A stretch of DNA of 64,000 bases from Mesodorylaimus sp. YZB2_4 (lineage: Eukaryota; Nematoda; Enoplea; Dorylaimida; Dorylaimidae), in NCBI GenBank assembly GCA_030248295.1, contig JASANH010001170.1, positions 186,001 through 250,000 on the forward strand. Reading direction: 5' to 3'. This document shows positions 23,441-36,100 of the stretch, one piece after another. Below the pieces are notes generated by a model. That model ran no database searches. It saw only the letters and a list, made by a program, of their open reading frames with translations, and was not told where the DNA came from. Positions within the stretch are counted from its first letter, which is position 1. Each line of letters opens with the position of its first letter. A program made the translations under genes and the position numbers.

Positions 23441-25476
23441 TCAAAAGGTCACTTCCTCCAGTGATACGGGACCGTATACAGCGCCAAAATGAGTAGAGTA
23501 TACTGTAGAAACTTCGATGAGTAACTTCGGTCCTGATCCCTGCCTTACTGTTCAGAGACGATCATCCATGTTTGCGCACCTCCGGGTCCACTTCCAGAAC
23601 ATGCTATTCAAACAACAAATTTGCCCATCAAGATCAGCTTGTTCACCCATGTTTATCGTCGAGTACATCCAGGAAAGCCAGCATGTCAAATATTTGCATA
23701 CTGGTCATATCTCGACTCATCTCTGCACCCGGAATTCAGTCCTGTTTGAACTAATCTTCTTCAAACACTCAAGTAAATCACAAAACATGAAAAAATTCTC
23801 GAGCATGCGTGCATTGAAAAGAAATTTTTCTGGCACTCTCGCTGAACCATCCATCCCCTCGACATTAGGCTTTGCATCTATATTTGCATTTTCATCGCTT
23901 ATATTTGCAAAGATGTATTAGCAAATATTCAAACCACTCAAAACACATGTTCAATTTGACGAGTGCAAAAAGAACATGGACAAAATTTGCTTTTCTAGGC
24001 TGCCCTGCTTCGCGGTTTCCGAGCTTTCTAGAAGAATTATTGGAGAAAACCAGTTTTGATTTCAAATTTTCTTCTTATTCTCGAAAATTCCTGTGGATTG
24101 ATTGTGAAATATATGGGCGATAATCCAAATGCCATGCCTATCCTACTCCACAATAGGAATTCGCGGCACCCATTAGCACCCTGAGTTGACACCCGCACTC
24201 GTTCAGGATCGAGGAGGAGGGGGTATGTTTAAAATAGAGGCTTTTTAAGTGACGTCGCCATCTCGATTTCCAGTTTTAGATCATCCATTTTATGAAAAAA
24301 CTAGAAATTTGTGTATAGCAATGAAATGGGCCTGCCTAAAACGCGACTCGAGCAAACATGACTTGCCAAAATAGGAAAAATCATAACGGTCGGATTAGCG
24401 CATGAGTCAGATGAGTGTTTAGGCCTGAGGACATCATTATTTGGCCCTTATGTGGTACGCGCAATGATGAATTTCTTTTTTTTCTCACTGCGCAAATTCG
24501 AGAAAACACAGGCGGCATGGGCTCGCTGCATCGAGTACCATCAACCAGTGACATTTGGGTTTTAACATTGCCTAAAAGTGGAATAAATCAAGGCAAATGC
24601 GTCCGTTTGTTGATGTCATGACCCGATAAATGTCACCATTTTTAGTCGCCATATTGCGTCAGTATTGTGCATGTATGTATAGAGTTTCGCACGAAGAGGC
24701 ACTCGCAGATTGCTAGAACGGGATTTGAGAGATAAGCTATCCATGATCAAGACAGAACTGCAGCCACAGCATGCGGAACTGGCCTATACCAGGTGGGTAG
24801 GCTTGCGCGCAGTAGGTGAGTTGGAACAAAATTAGAGTTTTGACACGTGAATAACACGTGATGTGACATGCAAGCCTGTGTTTTTCAAGGAGAGGGAGCT
24901 GTGGTGCAGAGTCCTTATGCGACTTTGTTTTCACTACCAGCAGCCCTGTGCAAGCAGTAACCGCATCCATGTTTGAACCTTGACACCGGATACAAGTCAG
25001 AAATAATCTACGAGCATGAAAAGAAAGAAAAACGATACACAGCTCGCCAAAATACGGCCGTCACATAAACTAGTTTCACTCATTCCATCATTCTCCGAAA
25101 AACAGCACCGCGGACAGGGGCACTTCGAGCACGTGACAGCGTCTGCACTACTCAACGACCAATCGAATGCACTCGGACAAGTAATCGGAAGGCGGAGCAT
25201 GCCTTAACCAACGTGTAGCACTTCTGGCCCCATGCTAGGATTGCACAGACTATCACCACTTTTGAAATGTTATATAATGAGATGCAAAAATGAATTCGAG
25301 ACCATTTCGTCTCTCAAAATTGTCCTATCGAGTCCGGATGCAAAGTTGTCTCACTGACTTGGACTATACTCGTACGTGTTGCCTCTAAGGTAGTTGTTTG
25401 GAGCGAGTAACCAGTCAAGCTGTGCTGTGGCATCAAGCTCTGATATTGAGAAGCTTGGAAGATATTCAAGGCGACA

Positions 25477-28400
25477 ATGAGTAAATGGGATCCGACTCCA
25501 TATTTGACTTTCGCTGCCGATAACCCGTCATCGCAGCGACCGCCCAATGGGAACCCCGATGCCCACGCGGAAGTGCCTGCACAAGACCGGCAGCATGAAC
25601 TTCACCTGCCATCCATGCCGCCGCCGAGTCTAATCGATCGACCCGTCGATCATTCCATACCGTCCAGAAAAAGCAGCGGCGCCGTGGAGAACCTGAAACA
25701 TTTCTTTCGTTCCCTGTCCTCCATATCACTCTCGAAACATCACAAGAACGAGGATGGACCAAGTCACAACGCCTCCGATTTGCAAGTACAAGTCCACAGA
25801 CGTGTCTACAACTTGGTAAGTACTGACTGTACGTCTTGATCATGCTTGCTTCCTTGGACAGCCATGGGGACTACCAAGACTGGCCAGAGTGGTCAGAGGT
25901 TAGTCTTATTTTCAATGTTCTGAGGCATGTGCCAGTGCTCAAACAGCACATCTACCCCGAGCAAGCACTCCTAGACTTGACCAAAGATGTGATTGCGCAA
26001 GGGCCAGCACTTGTGTAGTGTATCTGGCTATCCTCAACTGGCCCTGCTCTTATCAGTGAATTCAAGTTTTCTAATCAGATGATATCGCTGATTGAGAGAG
26101 GTATCCGTACCAATACCAGAAGCACACCTAAGAGCGCACCCGTGAGCTGCACGCCATCAATGTTTGCAACCAGGTGGCAGCACGTATACTCGAACTTTCT
26201 CTACTCTGTTTACCTTCCACTTCAGTCGCGCCAGACGTGTCGAGTGCGGATGAAAACTGGCTTACGTAGTAGTAGTTAACAATAGACTAACTATTTCGAC
26301 GGTTGAGGAAGGGCTGTTTGCACATAACAAAAAATTCTCAACGGCCCGTGTTTCACGTGCGTACCAGTTTGGAACTGTTCATTCAGCATGTCGTGTTTTC
26401 TGGACCCGTTCAAAGCCGCGAAATCGAGAAAAATCTAGTCAAGACCCGTTATATCCAAACTCGACTGGCACCGCGAAAACATGACACTAATTGCATTGCG
26501 TGAGTTTTGACAGCACAAAAAGTTTGACGATTAGTGTTTTTCAACGATAATAAAAAAGGCTAGCTATTGCATAATGAGACATGTTCCAGGGCCTCGGAAG
26601 GGAGGACCAGGAACAGGGGAAAGGCCACCCGGTTGTGCGAGCTAGGCTTTTGCTACCCGTTAATCCCCATGCCAAGACTTGTTGGTACACAACCGCCCGC
26701 TGGAAAGAGCAGTCCTCAGGGACCAAATTAAACAATGTCAGGACAGGAGTCACCACAGAAATCATGTTTTGACATACGTCGCTGTTATACAGGACCACTT
26801 CGATACCGAGTATGGGTACAGTGGAACGGATCAAACGTTCAAGCAAAAAGCTATCAAAAAAGTGAAGAAGCAGCTGACGTGTTCGAAAAGCCGTTTCCTG
26901 TCCATCATTGTTGGCATGTTCCCTTTTCTAACTTGGATGCGAGAATACAACTGGAAGTTCGATTGGATCAATGACCTGACTGCGGGAATAACTGTTGGCA
27001 TTATGAGCATCCCTCAAGGTATTGTAGGTTTATCCAGCCAGGATTCTGTTAGGTGGCCAATCAGTTCTGCATTTCAGGCATGTCATACGCTGGTCTGGTC
27101 GGTGTGCCCCCAATCTATGGTCTGTACACGAATCTGATCCCGACCATTGTCTATTTTTTCCTGGGTACAGCCCGCCAGGCCGCCATAGGTAAGACCAACT
27201 AGTGCATTGATAATTCGACCGCATACTGTATGGGATGTGCTTCCCGCTGTAGGTACTGTGGCCGTGGTCAGTTTGATGATGGGCACTATCCGGTTCAAGC
27301 ATATTCCTGATTCCACCACTCAGCTGGCACCAGGATGCATCTCGCTTCTGAGTAACGTGACTAATATGACTGGGGAAGACGATGTGGATCCGGCCATATT
27401 CAACAACTCTGATTGCTTCACGTCGTGGCAGTTAGCCAATGCCACATCGTTGCTGGCTGGAATCCTCCTGGTATGCACGCTGTATCTTCCTCAGTTGACT
27501 CGCCTTGACCACTTTTCTTTCAGATTATCATGGGCATAATGAGACTGGGCTTCATCTCCTATTACCTGTCCGATTACCTGGTCGGTGGTTTCACTTCTGG
27601 AGCTGCCATCCACGTGTTCACGTCACAAATCGATTACGTCTTCGGCTTTCATTTGCCCCGTCACAGCGGACCAGGGAAAATCATTTTGGTATGGCGTCGT
27701 TTGGACGTTTCAAACCGGCTTTTACTGAAGTGTAGGGCAGTAGGAATGCGTCAACATGTCCGTGAAGGGTATCCAGCATACAATGGGCCCACTCGAAAGA
27801 TGAGCACGAACTGAAAGACCCAAAGATTGAAAACAAGGGCGTGTGCGAACTTTGATAAGGCTTCTATTTCAGACTTACATCGAGCTGTTCAAGTATATTC
27901 ACGAAACGAATAAAGCCACCATAATCATTGCTTCTGTCTGCATTGTCTCCTTGTTGATTGTGAAAGACGTGCTCAGTCCCATGTTTCAAAAGCGATTTCG
28001 AGTGCCCTTACCTGGCGAGCTGATGGTGGTAAGTTTCAGAATATATACGGAAGGATTGAGGGGTAAATTAACTACTTGTTTCCTTTAGGTAATAATCGGT
28101 ACCATTGCCTCTTATTTTGGCCATTTCAAAGAAGAATATGATGTGGACATCGTAAATAAGATCCCATCCGGGTATGTGCTTTATATTAGGGATTAGCGGG
28201 TGACTCACCTGACAGCCTGGAATTCTTATAGCTTCCCAGTCCCCTACGCACCTCGTGTCGATTTCATGGGCAAGATCTTTGTGGATGCCTTGGTCTTGGC
28301 TATTGTTAACTTCTCCTTGTCCGTGTCTTTGGCCAAACTGTACGCCAAAAGGAACGGTTACAAGATTGATCCATATCAGGTACTGTATGATGCTGAGCGT

Positions 28401-30841
28401 GGGTGAAGAGACGGTTGACAGGGCTCTTTTTTAGGAGTTCTATGCGTATGGCTGCATCAACATTGCTGGCAGCATATTTCGAGCTTTTCCCTCTGGACAG
28501 TCTGTGGCAAGGAGCATCGTATACGAATCTTCTGGAGCGAAGTCGCAGGTATGATCACAATAATGAATGATGTGTAGGATGATCCAGTTGTGTTAGAATG
28601 CCTCCGCAAAGTAAAAGCAAGATTATATAGCCAGAAAACAAGCGGTCACACCATATCGCGCTAACAAAGGGTACCCGCACCCGCGACTGATACAGTCGTA
28701 CACGTTTGATCAAAGAGGGAAGTGAGATATCACTTCCCTCTTTGATCAGACGTGTTGGCGGTTGGCGACTCAAAGAAGGGAGTGGAGATCACTTCCTTCT
28801 CCACCGCGAATGAGACAGACATGCATAAGTCAGGGCACAAGACACCTAAGGCGTCGACACATAAGCTCGGGATGACGCATATGCTAAAAGCATCAGTTAG
28901 TCATGGTCCATTCGCTTACAGTAACCCCTGTCACTCTTTCAATTCAGTTCGCTGGCGTCATTGGCACTATAATGGTCGTCGTAACCATCCTCTGGTTAGC
29001 TCCATTTTTGGCTGCCTTACCAAAAGTAAGCACCCTTCGTGCCACCTACAGAAACACAGATGAAAACTGCCGATTTCAGGCTTGTTTGGGCGCTATTATT
29101 GTCGTTGCCTGCGTCGAGATGTTGCAGCAGCTGAAACAATTGAAGCCGTTATTTAAAGCCTCGAAAATCGATTTCGTATGTCTCTGATACCATTCTAATT
29201 GTGAGATGCAAAAGCTATATTCTATTTTTAGTCGATCTACGTTGTCACGTTTGCGGCTGTTGTCATTTTGGACGTCACTGAGGGACTGGCCGTCAGCGTG
29301 CTCTATGCCTTCTTCACAGTCATCTACCGAACGCAATGGTAAGATTTATTCGAATGGAGTTGGAATTCGAATGGGTATCAGATTTTGCTTTCAGCCCCAA
29401 GATTCGCACCATGGGTCGTGTGGCTGACACGGATTTGTATGGCGAAATCGATCGCTATCACAAGGTAGATCCCCATAGAGAAAGTAGCAATACTAGCTCT
29501 AATAAGGCTATCTTTTCAGGCTGAGCAAGTACCGGGCATCAAAGTTTTTCATTTCAACGCCCCTCTCTATTATGCGAACGTGGAAAACTTCAAACCGAAA
29601 CTGTACAAGCGATGCAACGTCGATCCGGCCTTGATCAAAGCCCAACAGCTGGCTGCGGTTAAAGCGAAAGCAGCAGCTGCTAATGACGCCACTAATAAAC
29701 CAGCAGCAGGTGATGAAAAGAAAGGCGAAGAGAAAAAGGCCGAGAAAGAGAAAGGATTCGATCATCCGTCGCCTCAATACGTTATCGTTGATTGCTCTGG
29801 GTTCAGCTACATCGACTTGATGGGAGTGAATGCATTGAAGCAGGTTAGTGAGGGACCATTGTTGTTGTGCCTTTAGTTATCAATGCCAACTTTTATATTT
29901 GTCACTCCTACGTAGTCAGAGAGAGTGACTGAGTCATATTTCCGTTCAGGTCTACCAAGAATTGAAGGACATGGGCATCACAGTTTGCTACGCAGCGTGC
30001 AATGGTAAGCTACAGTAAGCCGAGTCCCTTTTCGCCCTAACATAGGTCCGTTCGTTTTCAGCGAGCGTCCGAAAGACATTAGAATTGTCTCGGTTCTATG
30101 ATGCTGTCCCCAAGACGAACTTGTTCGTGACCGTACATGACGCAGTGACCGAAGCGGCCAAGACGATGTAAGTGGCTCTTCTTTCGTATGGGCTGAAATA
30201 GTCTCTCCTTCTCTGCTTCCTTCAACTTTAGTTTGAGCGGGGACTGACGTCAAAGGGGCGGGTTTTGAACAATAGCTCCTTTGTCACAGAAGTTTCAAAA
30301 TAGCCAAGTGCAAACGTATGTTTCCACCGATTAGGCGCCTCCCTAAAAACCTTTAACTCCGATAAGTATTCGACATAGCCAACTGATTAATTAGCTTTCA
30401 TTAGTCTAATGAACAGCCATGCCTAGTTGTCTAGTTAGGCATTGCCCACGGCATTGTTCCCGCAGCTGTTTTTAAAATTCTTCTTCGGATCTCTATATTC
30501 AATAAAGCCGATCACCCGCCTTCTAGTTTTGTAGTGCCAAAAGTACAGGCAGAAAGATGGAAAAATGAACAAGCAGGCCGATAACGCTGGTCATTTTCAG
30601 GCGCAATCAACAAGGTATCGCCCACGATAACGATTCTGGATTAGCTTTACACTCGATCATCAGCAGTAACTGTGAGAGGGTCACTACACCAGACACCGAG
30701 CGTCAGTGGACGGAAGAGGAAGACGACGGAGGTTTGGAACACAACAGGATTCCCAAACATCTCCATTCGGAAATGCATTTATCAGCACCTCCAACTCCGC
30801 CCATCAGCTTCACAGCGAGCAGGATGTTCCCACCTTCATGA
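25477..30841 (+). CDS. SLC26/SulP anion transporter, paralogue 1
   Basis: Seventeen exons: 25477-25815, 26793-27018, 27078-27188, 27253-27470, 27524-27688, 27873-28028, 28089-28171, 28232-28379, 28435-28548, 28948-29025, 29080-29175, 29232-29338, 29395-29464, 29520-29843, 29950-30004, 30062-30167 and 30601-30841; 878 residues. A Ser/Pro-rich N-terminus leads into the SulP core: VGIMSIPQGMSYAGLVGVPP, YGLYTNLIPTIVYFFLG, GTVAVVSLMMGTIRF, YLSDYLVGGFTSGAAI, FVDALVLAIVNFSLSVSLAK. The STAS domain (around YVIVDCSGFSYIDLMGVNAL) is split by a Lys/Ala-rich loop. Residues FNNSDC and LSNVTNMT offer extracellular N-glycosylation sites. SLC26 proteins exchange chloride, bicarbonate, sulfate or oxalate at the plasma membrane; substrate cannot be read from sequence. 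A paralogue lies 7.2 kb downstream. An alternative short 3' end is possible (see 30232-30506). Confidence 0.94.
28700..28755. repeat. Near-perfect hairpin, 26-base stem
   Basis: Arms 28700-28725 and 28730-28755 pair with one mismatch around a 4-base loop (GATA). It lies in intron 9 of SLC26 paralogue 1. A second weaker copy of the arm (AGGGAGTGGAGATCACTTCC) follows at about 28777. Confidence 0.8.
30232..30506 (+). promoter_or_regulatory. Possible alternative last exon and poly(A) signal
   Basis: An acceptor at 30231 (CTTTAG) would let exon 16 splice in phase to a five-residue end (ILSGD, stop at 30245-30247). AATAAA follows at 30501-30506. This would give a short isoform lacking the 80-residue tail of exon 17. 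Confidence 0.3.
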
Positions 30842-31167
30842 GGAACAGTGTCCTCGGGCTTCCAGTTGTGGTGTACATGTGTGCACATATTGTAGTATAA
30901 GCAGATTTTCACTTCCCGCGTAAGTGCCTCAGTTGAACTGCCGGAGCTGTATTGTTTTCCAACCTGTGTTCTAGTGGTCCAGTTTCGGCAGGTAGAGAGT
31001 CTGTGAGTCGTGTCATACTGTAATTGCTAAAAATAAGGTTTTTGTTATAACCGATGGTGATAACGTCCCAGTGATAAATGCGGGTGCTCTGAATATGAAT
31101 ATTATTGTTTTACTTCGAAAATACACATGCATGTGATTGATTGATAAAGCATATCCGTGATAAGGTA
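30842..31167. other. 3' ends of converging genes
   Basis: Between the stop of SLC26 paralogue 1 (+) and the stop of the GPCR (-). No other feature seen. Confidence 0.5.
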
Positions 31168-33111
31168 TCAGACCGCGTTTAACAAAAAAGGGCCAGTTTG
31201 AGCACAAGGATTGGTTATAACCACTGATTCGTCCAAGAATTCAATTTGGCTGGCATCAGCCCGAGTGCCGGGAGATGGCTTGTTTTCGCAGTGCATCTTC
31301 TTGACCTCGTCTAATCGCTTACTGATAAGAGGCATGGCGTCTCGATGTGATAACAATGCGGGCGATTTTTTACTTTTTTGGTCGATCAAAACTAGGACGG
31401 ATGAGGATTTGCGATTTGTGGCCAAATGTGGAGCGTGGGGTCGACGAGCCGCAGCCGCAGCACTATTAGCTGGCGATGGTATGACAGCAGCGCGACGAGG
31501 ATTCGTTGATGACACGCCAGTGAATGTGATTTTTCGAGCAACCGATGAGCAAGCTGGGGCCGGTTTTTGGCGGTTCAAAGACGTGGACGATCCATTTCTG
31601 GTGCAAATAACGGCGCTGCTACTCCTTGATATCGGATATTGAAGCAAGACCGAATCTGCGTGCAGTGTACGATTAGCGAATGTACGACAGCTACCAGCGC
31701 TTGTGGGAGATCGACTGCGGAGACCGCAACTGACGGCTAAACGTCCGAAAAATTGATTCGATCCAACACTGTAGAGAAGGGGGTTGATGGAAGAATTCAT
31801 GTAAGTCATCATATGAGCGACTAATTTGAGAATGAAGAAAGTCTGATAGTGATCGTTAATCCAGTCCAAGGCCGTCGTATCGAAATTTAGCCACACTAAA
31901 CTAAAGTTATGCGGGCCCCAGCAAATGAAAAATACCAAAGAGAGGGCAAAGACCAGCCATCCGACACGGCGCCTTCTTTTCAGCCGTCCTCCTCCCCCGT
32001 TGGTGGCGCTAGTGCCATCTACGCTGCCTTTTGTCCACGTGCTTCTCTCTTTGGTATTTAATAGCAAGGGCTGGTGGGTCGCCAGGCGAATCGAGTTGGC
32101 GATCAATAAGGCCATACAAAAAATCACCACAGAAGGGACAAGAAATCCGATTAAGAATCCGAATAAAATCATCCACTTTCTGTATTGATAAGTAGAATCG
32201 GACCATGCGTCGTAGCAGGCTATCCGAGTAGATCCATCTTCAGTTACGTACTCGTCAGTTTCGTACAGAACGAGCCACGGCACCGAAACGAAAGCGGCAC
32301 TGACCCACATGAATATGCTGATCTTGGTAGCTTGCGCTGGATGGCGCCACTTTACCGACTTGAGAGGATGACCAATGGCAACATATCTGAAAGAGAGACT
32401 GGGTGTCACAATGTTCATGTTGGTGCTCTTTTGTGGATCTAGAGAAGAAATGCACATACTGTACTAAGGGGTCACGTGACCTCAAAGTAATAGCCTACAG
32501 TACCTGTCGACAGACATCGTCGTTAGTATCCATATCGAACTATACGCTGTTATAAATTGGAAGTAATGTGCTACTTTACACATGACCCATCCAAATGGCC
32601 AGTGATTCAAAATGTAAACGGTGCCCTGGAAAGGGGCGCAGAACACCAAGAATAGCAAGTCGGCGGCGCTCAAGTTGAGAATATAAGCATTCGTAGTGGA
32701 CGCTGTCGCGGCCAGACTATGCCTCGCTTGCCATTGAGCTTTAACCAGTACCAGCATCACTAATACATTGCCAGCCAAACCGATAATCAGTAACGAGGCC
32801 AAGATAATTGTAAATGTCACCAGTAACGGTGGTGATAAGTCTTGACCTCCCGAATCCAAAAAGGTCTCGTTATCATCACTCATCATCGCCTCGTCTGATA
32901 AAATCCAAGATGGTGTAGTGGGCAGTAAGAATTCGCTCAAGACAGAAGATAAATCTGCGCTAGAGTCGTCCTCGGCAGTGTGAACAGAATAATGGCTCCT
33001 TTCTCCCTCTGTCCACCCAACTTGTGACGGCAGCTCTGCCGATGTCGAATAGGAGGATGAGTCGAATGTGCCATTAACGTAATACACGCCAACCAACGAT
33101 GACAAAGCCAT
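31168..33111 (-). CDS. Class A (rhodopsin-like) peptide GPCR
   Basis: Two exons: 33111-32504 and 32386-31168; the intron falls inside the DRY motif codons. It gives 608 residues, starting at the ATG at 33111 (the frame stays open upstream but only with TTG). An extracellular N-terminus of about 100 residues has Asn-X-Ser/Thr sites. Landmarks: GLAGNVLVMLVLV (helix 1), NLSAADLLFLVFCAPFQGTV (helix 2), CKVAHYFQFITAYSSIW then SVDRYVAIGHP (helix 3), a Cys in loop 2 (IACYD), VFFICWGPHNF (helix 6, CWGP for CWxP) and MNSSINPLLYSVGSNQFF (helix 7). It most resembles galanin/allatostatin-A type receptors, but ligand assignment is inference. The C-terminal tail is very long, about 200 residues, rich in Ser, Arg and Ala. 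It lies between the two SLC26 genes on the opposite strand. Confidence 0.88.
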
Positions 33112-36100
33112 TTTGCCCGTTGTCAGAGGTAAGAACAAATAAGCGGCTTTGCTTCGAAGAAAAGGCAATCCTAGAGACGAGCCAGGCCAGCCCTTAGCTT
33201 GGCCAAGAAACAAAGTGGAGCAGGTGAGCTAATTCGTACCATCCTCCATGAATACACGACTAATGAGCAAATAGGGCACTACGCGCAAAGTTTCCCATTA
33301 GCAATCAATGAATCGAACCACGCGAAACCAGTGAGTGCAGTTCACAGTGACGATAGGTCCGAGTTTCGGTGCACTTTCGACTTGACCATCAGCTAAAAAA
33401 CGAAGAATCGAGTATGGCATTTGGATCAAGAACGCCCAAAGGCTTAGAGGCAAGAATCGCGCAGCGTGGACGAAATGGTGGCTTGCATTTTCATTAAATA
33501 TCAAAGTTGGAGGACGAGCGTTTCAATTTCTCTGACCCAATAGAGCCTAAAGGGCTTCTCGTCTAAGCACTGGCGATAAGCGTAAAAGGACTTTTTCTCG
33601 CCAAAGCTGCGCTATTTTCTATTAGGGCGAGGATGGTTAATTCTCTTTATTCCAAGCCAACAGTGTCTCTATGATTGTGGTACCCTCGGGGTCAGCCGTT
33701 TGCCATGTTCTCCTTCACGTACTCTTATTTCCTTTCTCCTCGACACGCTCGTTTCAGGATACCGCCTCCGGTTATTCAAAAAAACGTTTACTTTTTCAGA
33801 TCCTCGGTTGCCTAGAATGACATATCGGACTGGAGATGAAAATATATGGCTATGGAATTGGCAGGGGCGGATAAGCAGTGGATCATTACGATCGCATTAC
33901 AAGTCTCTGGGCGAAATTAGCGAGCGAAATATGAGCGTGCTACTCCCAAGACTCCACCAGTTGCGCATCCAAGAGTCGGGTGCGGGCGCTGGAGTGGAAC
34001 TAGAAAATTGCAAATTTGATCATCATTGGTAATTTGTAAAGCAAAGTGTCAAAGTAGTAGATGAAGGCGGGAAAATGACGCAGGGGCAGAAGGTGATAAA
34101 TGATGGTAACTAGATAGAGCTAGCTGCAAATAACAATCTTGAAAGACATAAAGCGAGGCTAGGTATATCATTTTGCTTTCTTCGAAAATGAAACCAGGCA
34201 TATGCGTAGGTAGGCCAGGGGCGTATTGATTGACGAGGCGTGACAAGGTTTGAAGAATTTGCGTACAAGCATTTACAAGACCCAATTAGGCAAATGTATT
34301 CTCGCTGCTGAAACGCGATTCTCTAAAGCCAGCTGTGCCCGACGGATTCGTCGGTATTGATAAAGGCGTAAGAGAAAGCAAAGGCAATGCCTCCCTGCGG
34401 TCAGAAAGAAAAAGAGCAAGTCAAGCTATGATGAGCGTTCCAGTTTCTCTGTCGTCGCAAGCCCCCTTAGTCGCAAGCCTTTGCCGAAACCGGACGCGTC
34501 GCGAGATCCAATTGCTTGCTACCCCCGCCGCAACTTGCTGCCATTTTTGGGGGTTGTGCTTGGACTAGCCAAAGCGCACAAACCTGCAAACCCTCATTTC
34601 CTGGCCAAAAGCAAATCGAATGAGAGCAATAGACAGCCAGCATATTTTTTCTTCAGTGAAGCACAAAGTAACGGCCCCGAGTCAAATTTCATGCAAACAT
34701 AGTACTTTTGCGGGAAACGCGGGCAGAAAACAGATGTTACCTGCCGGATGATTCGAAGTGACCATGAGCATGACGACATTGATGATATCACATGGCGTAG
34801 AAATTGGCTGAGCTAACTTCCGTTAGATCATCTCGACGGCGCAAAGATGAAATAAAGGCTAGCTAGGACAATAAGGCAGCTATGAGAGAGGAAAGGAAAA
34901 TGCCCACCGTGCCCACAGGGAGCCCTCTTGAACCTGTATAAGATGACAGAGAACGATCCGAAGGTACGTTCGTTTCTCACTAAGGTGAACAAGACTAGCA
35001 TACTCGAGTGTGACTTTACATGACCGTGAACATGGGATTGTCTGGAGAGGACCCAAGAATGGTACCCGCCAGTAAAAGAGAGAGGCTTTTCGTAAAGCGC
35101 CTCACAATCAGGGCTCGTCAGAAACAGTAAAGTACCTGCAATTTGCTTCATTCCCTGTCTTATTAGGCCAGAGGGTGCTCTCGGGTGGGAATGAACGAGG
35201 CTAAAAAATGGCGAAATCAAGGAGGCAGAAAGGACGTCCCAACTCAAGTCCTATTAAGCACAGACACAGGGAGCCAATATCCCAAGCTCTGCGATGCGGA
35301 AGGATTCTAATGGGCAGACGCAAACCAAGAGCAATTGCTTTTCCAAAGCACAGGTGTACATGTCTGCATGACGAAAGATTGTGACACCCACGCGGGAACT
35401 AACGACATGTGATAATAGAGCGCATAAGGCTCTATTTAAAACAGAGGATATAAAGTTTGAAATATTATTAAACAGAGATAATAAGAGCCACAAAAAATTC
35501 TTCTCGTGCATGGAGGCTAGAAGGAAGCCTAAAAAGCCGCAGGTGGACAGCCTACGAGGAGATTGGACAATGCCAGTAGATCCGACTGGATGACAGTAAA
35601 AAGTAAAGAGTATGCTAGTCGACCTACTGATATTGTGACCACGACATCTTCCGAGCATGGACATGTGGCTGCCCTTCAAGGGTGGTCAGAGTTGCAAAGT
35701 ATCCTCATGGAACAAGACAATGCCCACGCTCTCCAGGGCAATCGCCGGTGCGTGTGACACTGTCTCAAGCTAAGAAAAGATCACCTGTGCCATGTGCAAA
35801 GAAGCAGTCGACGTCTCATTGAAACACAAATCGTGGAAATATTGACCAATACTGCATTTGTTCTGACACCTGCAAAGCTTCATGTAAGTACATTATAAAC
35901 AATCTAGAAGCACCCAAGCGTCCAGAAGCCCATCAACTAGCACGAAGCCTCATCCATATTGCATCCGTCAGCACGCGCTGTCACCTCTGGACTACAACTC
36001 TGCAAGAGGCTAGCGCGGGGCTATATATAAGCTGGGCATCAAATCGACTCGACAGAACAATCTATTCATTTTGGCACCATACCCCTGCCCTGCTTAGCAC

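Larger units (their letters stand above)
21443..25476. other. Intergenic region with repeats, no gene recognised
   Basis: About 4 kb between mitochondrial intermediate peptidase and the first SLC26 gene. It holds a G13 run (21622-21634) and family B copy 2 (about 23340-23440). The longest open frames (e.g. 22692-23087) have no recognisable domain, signal peptide or splice context, and I treat them as chance. Confidence 0.5.

Noticed and set aside
33112..33213. N-terminal extension of the GPCR to 33213
   Set aside because: The upstream frame has no ATG; the first ATG is at 33111.
35254..35679. 141-codon minus-strand frame as a membrane protein
   Set aside because: It is antisense to the LINE-like fragment and its hydrophobicity reflects that; no start context or family match.
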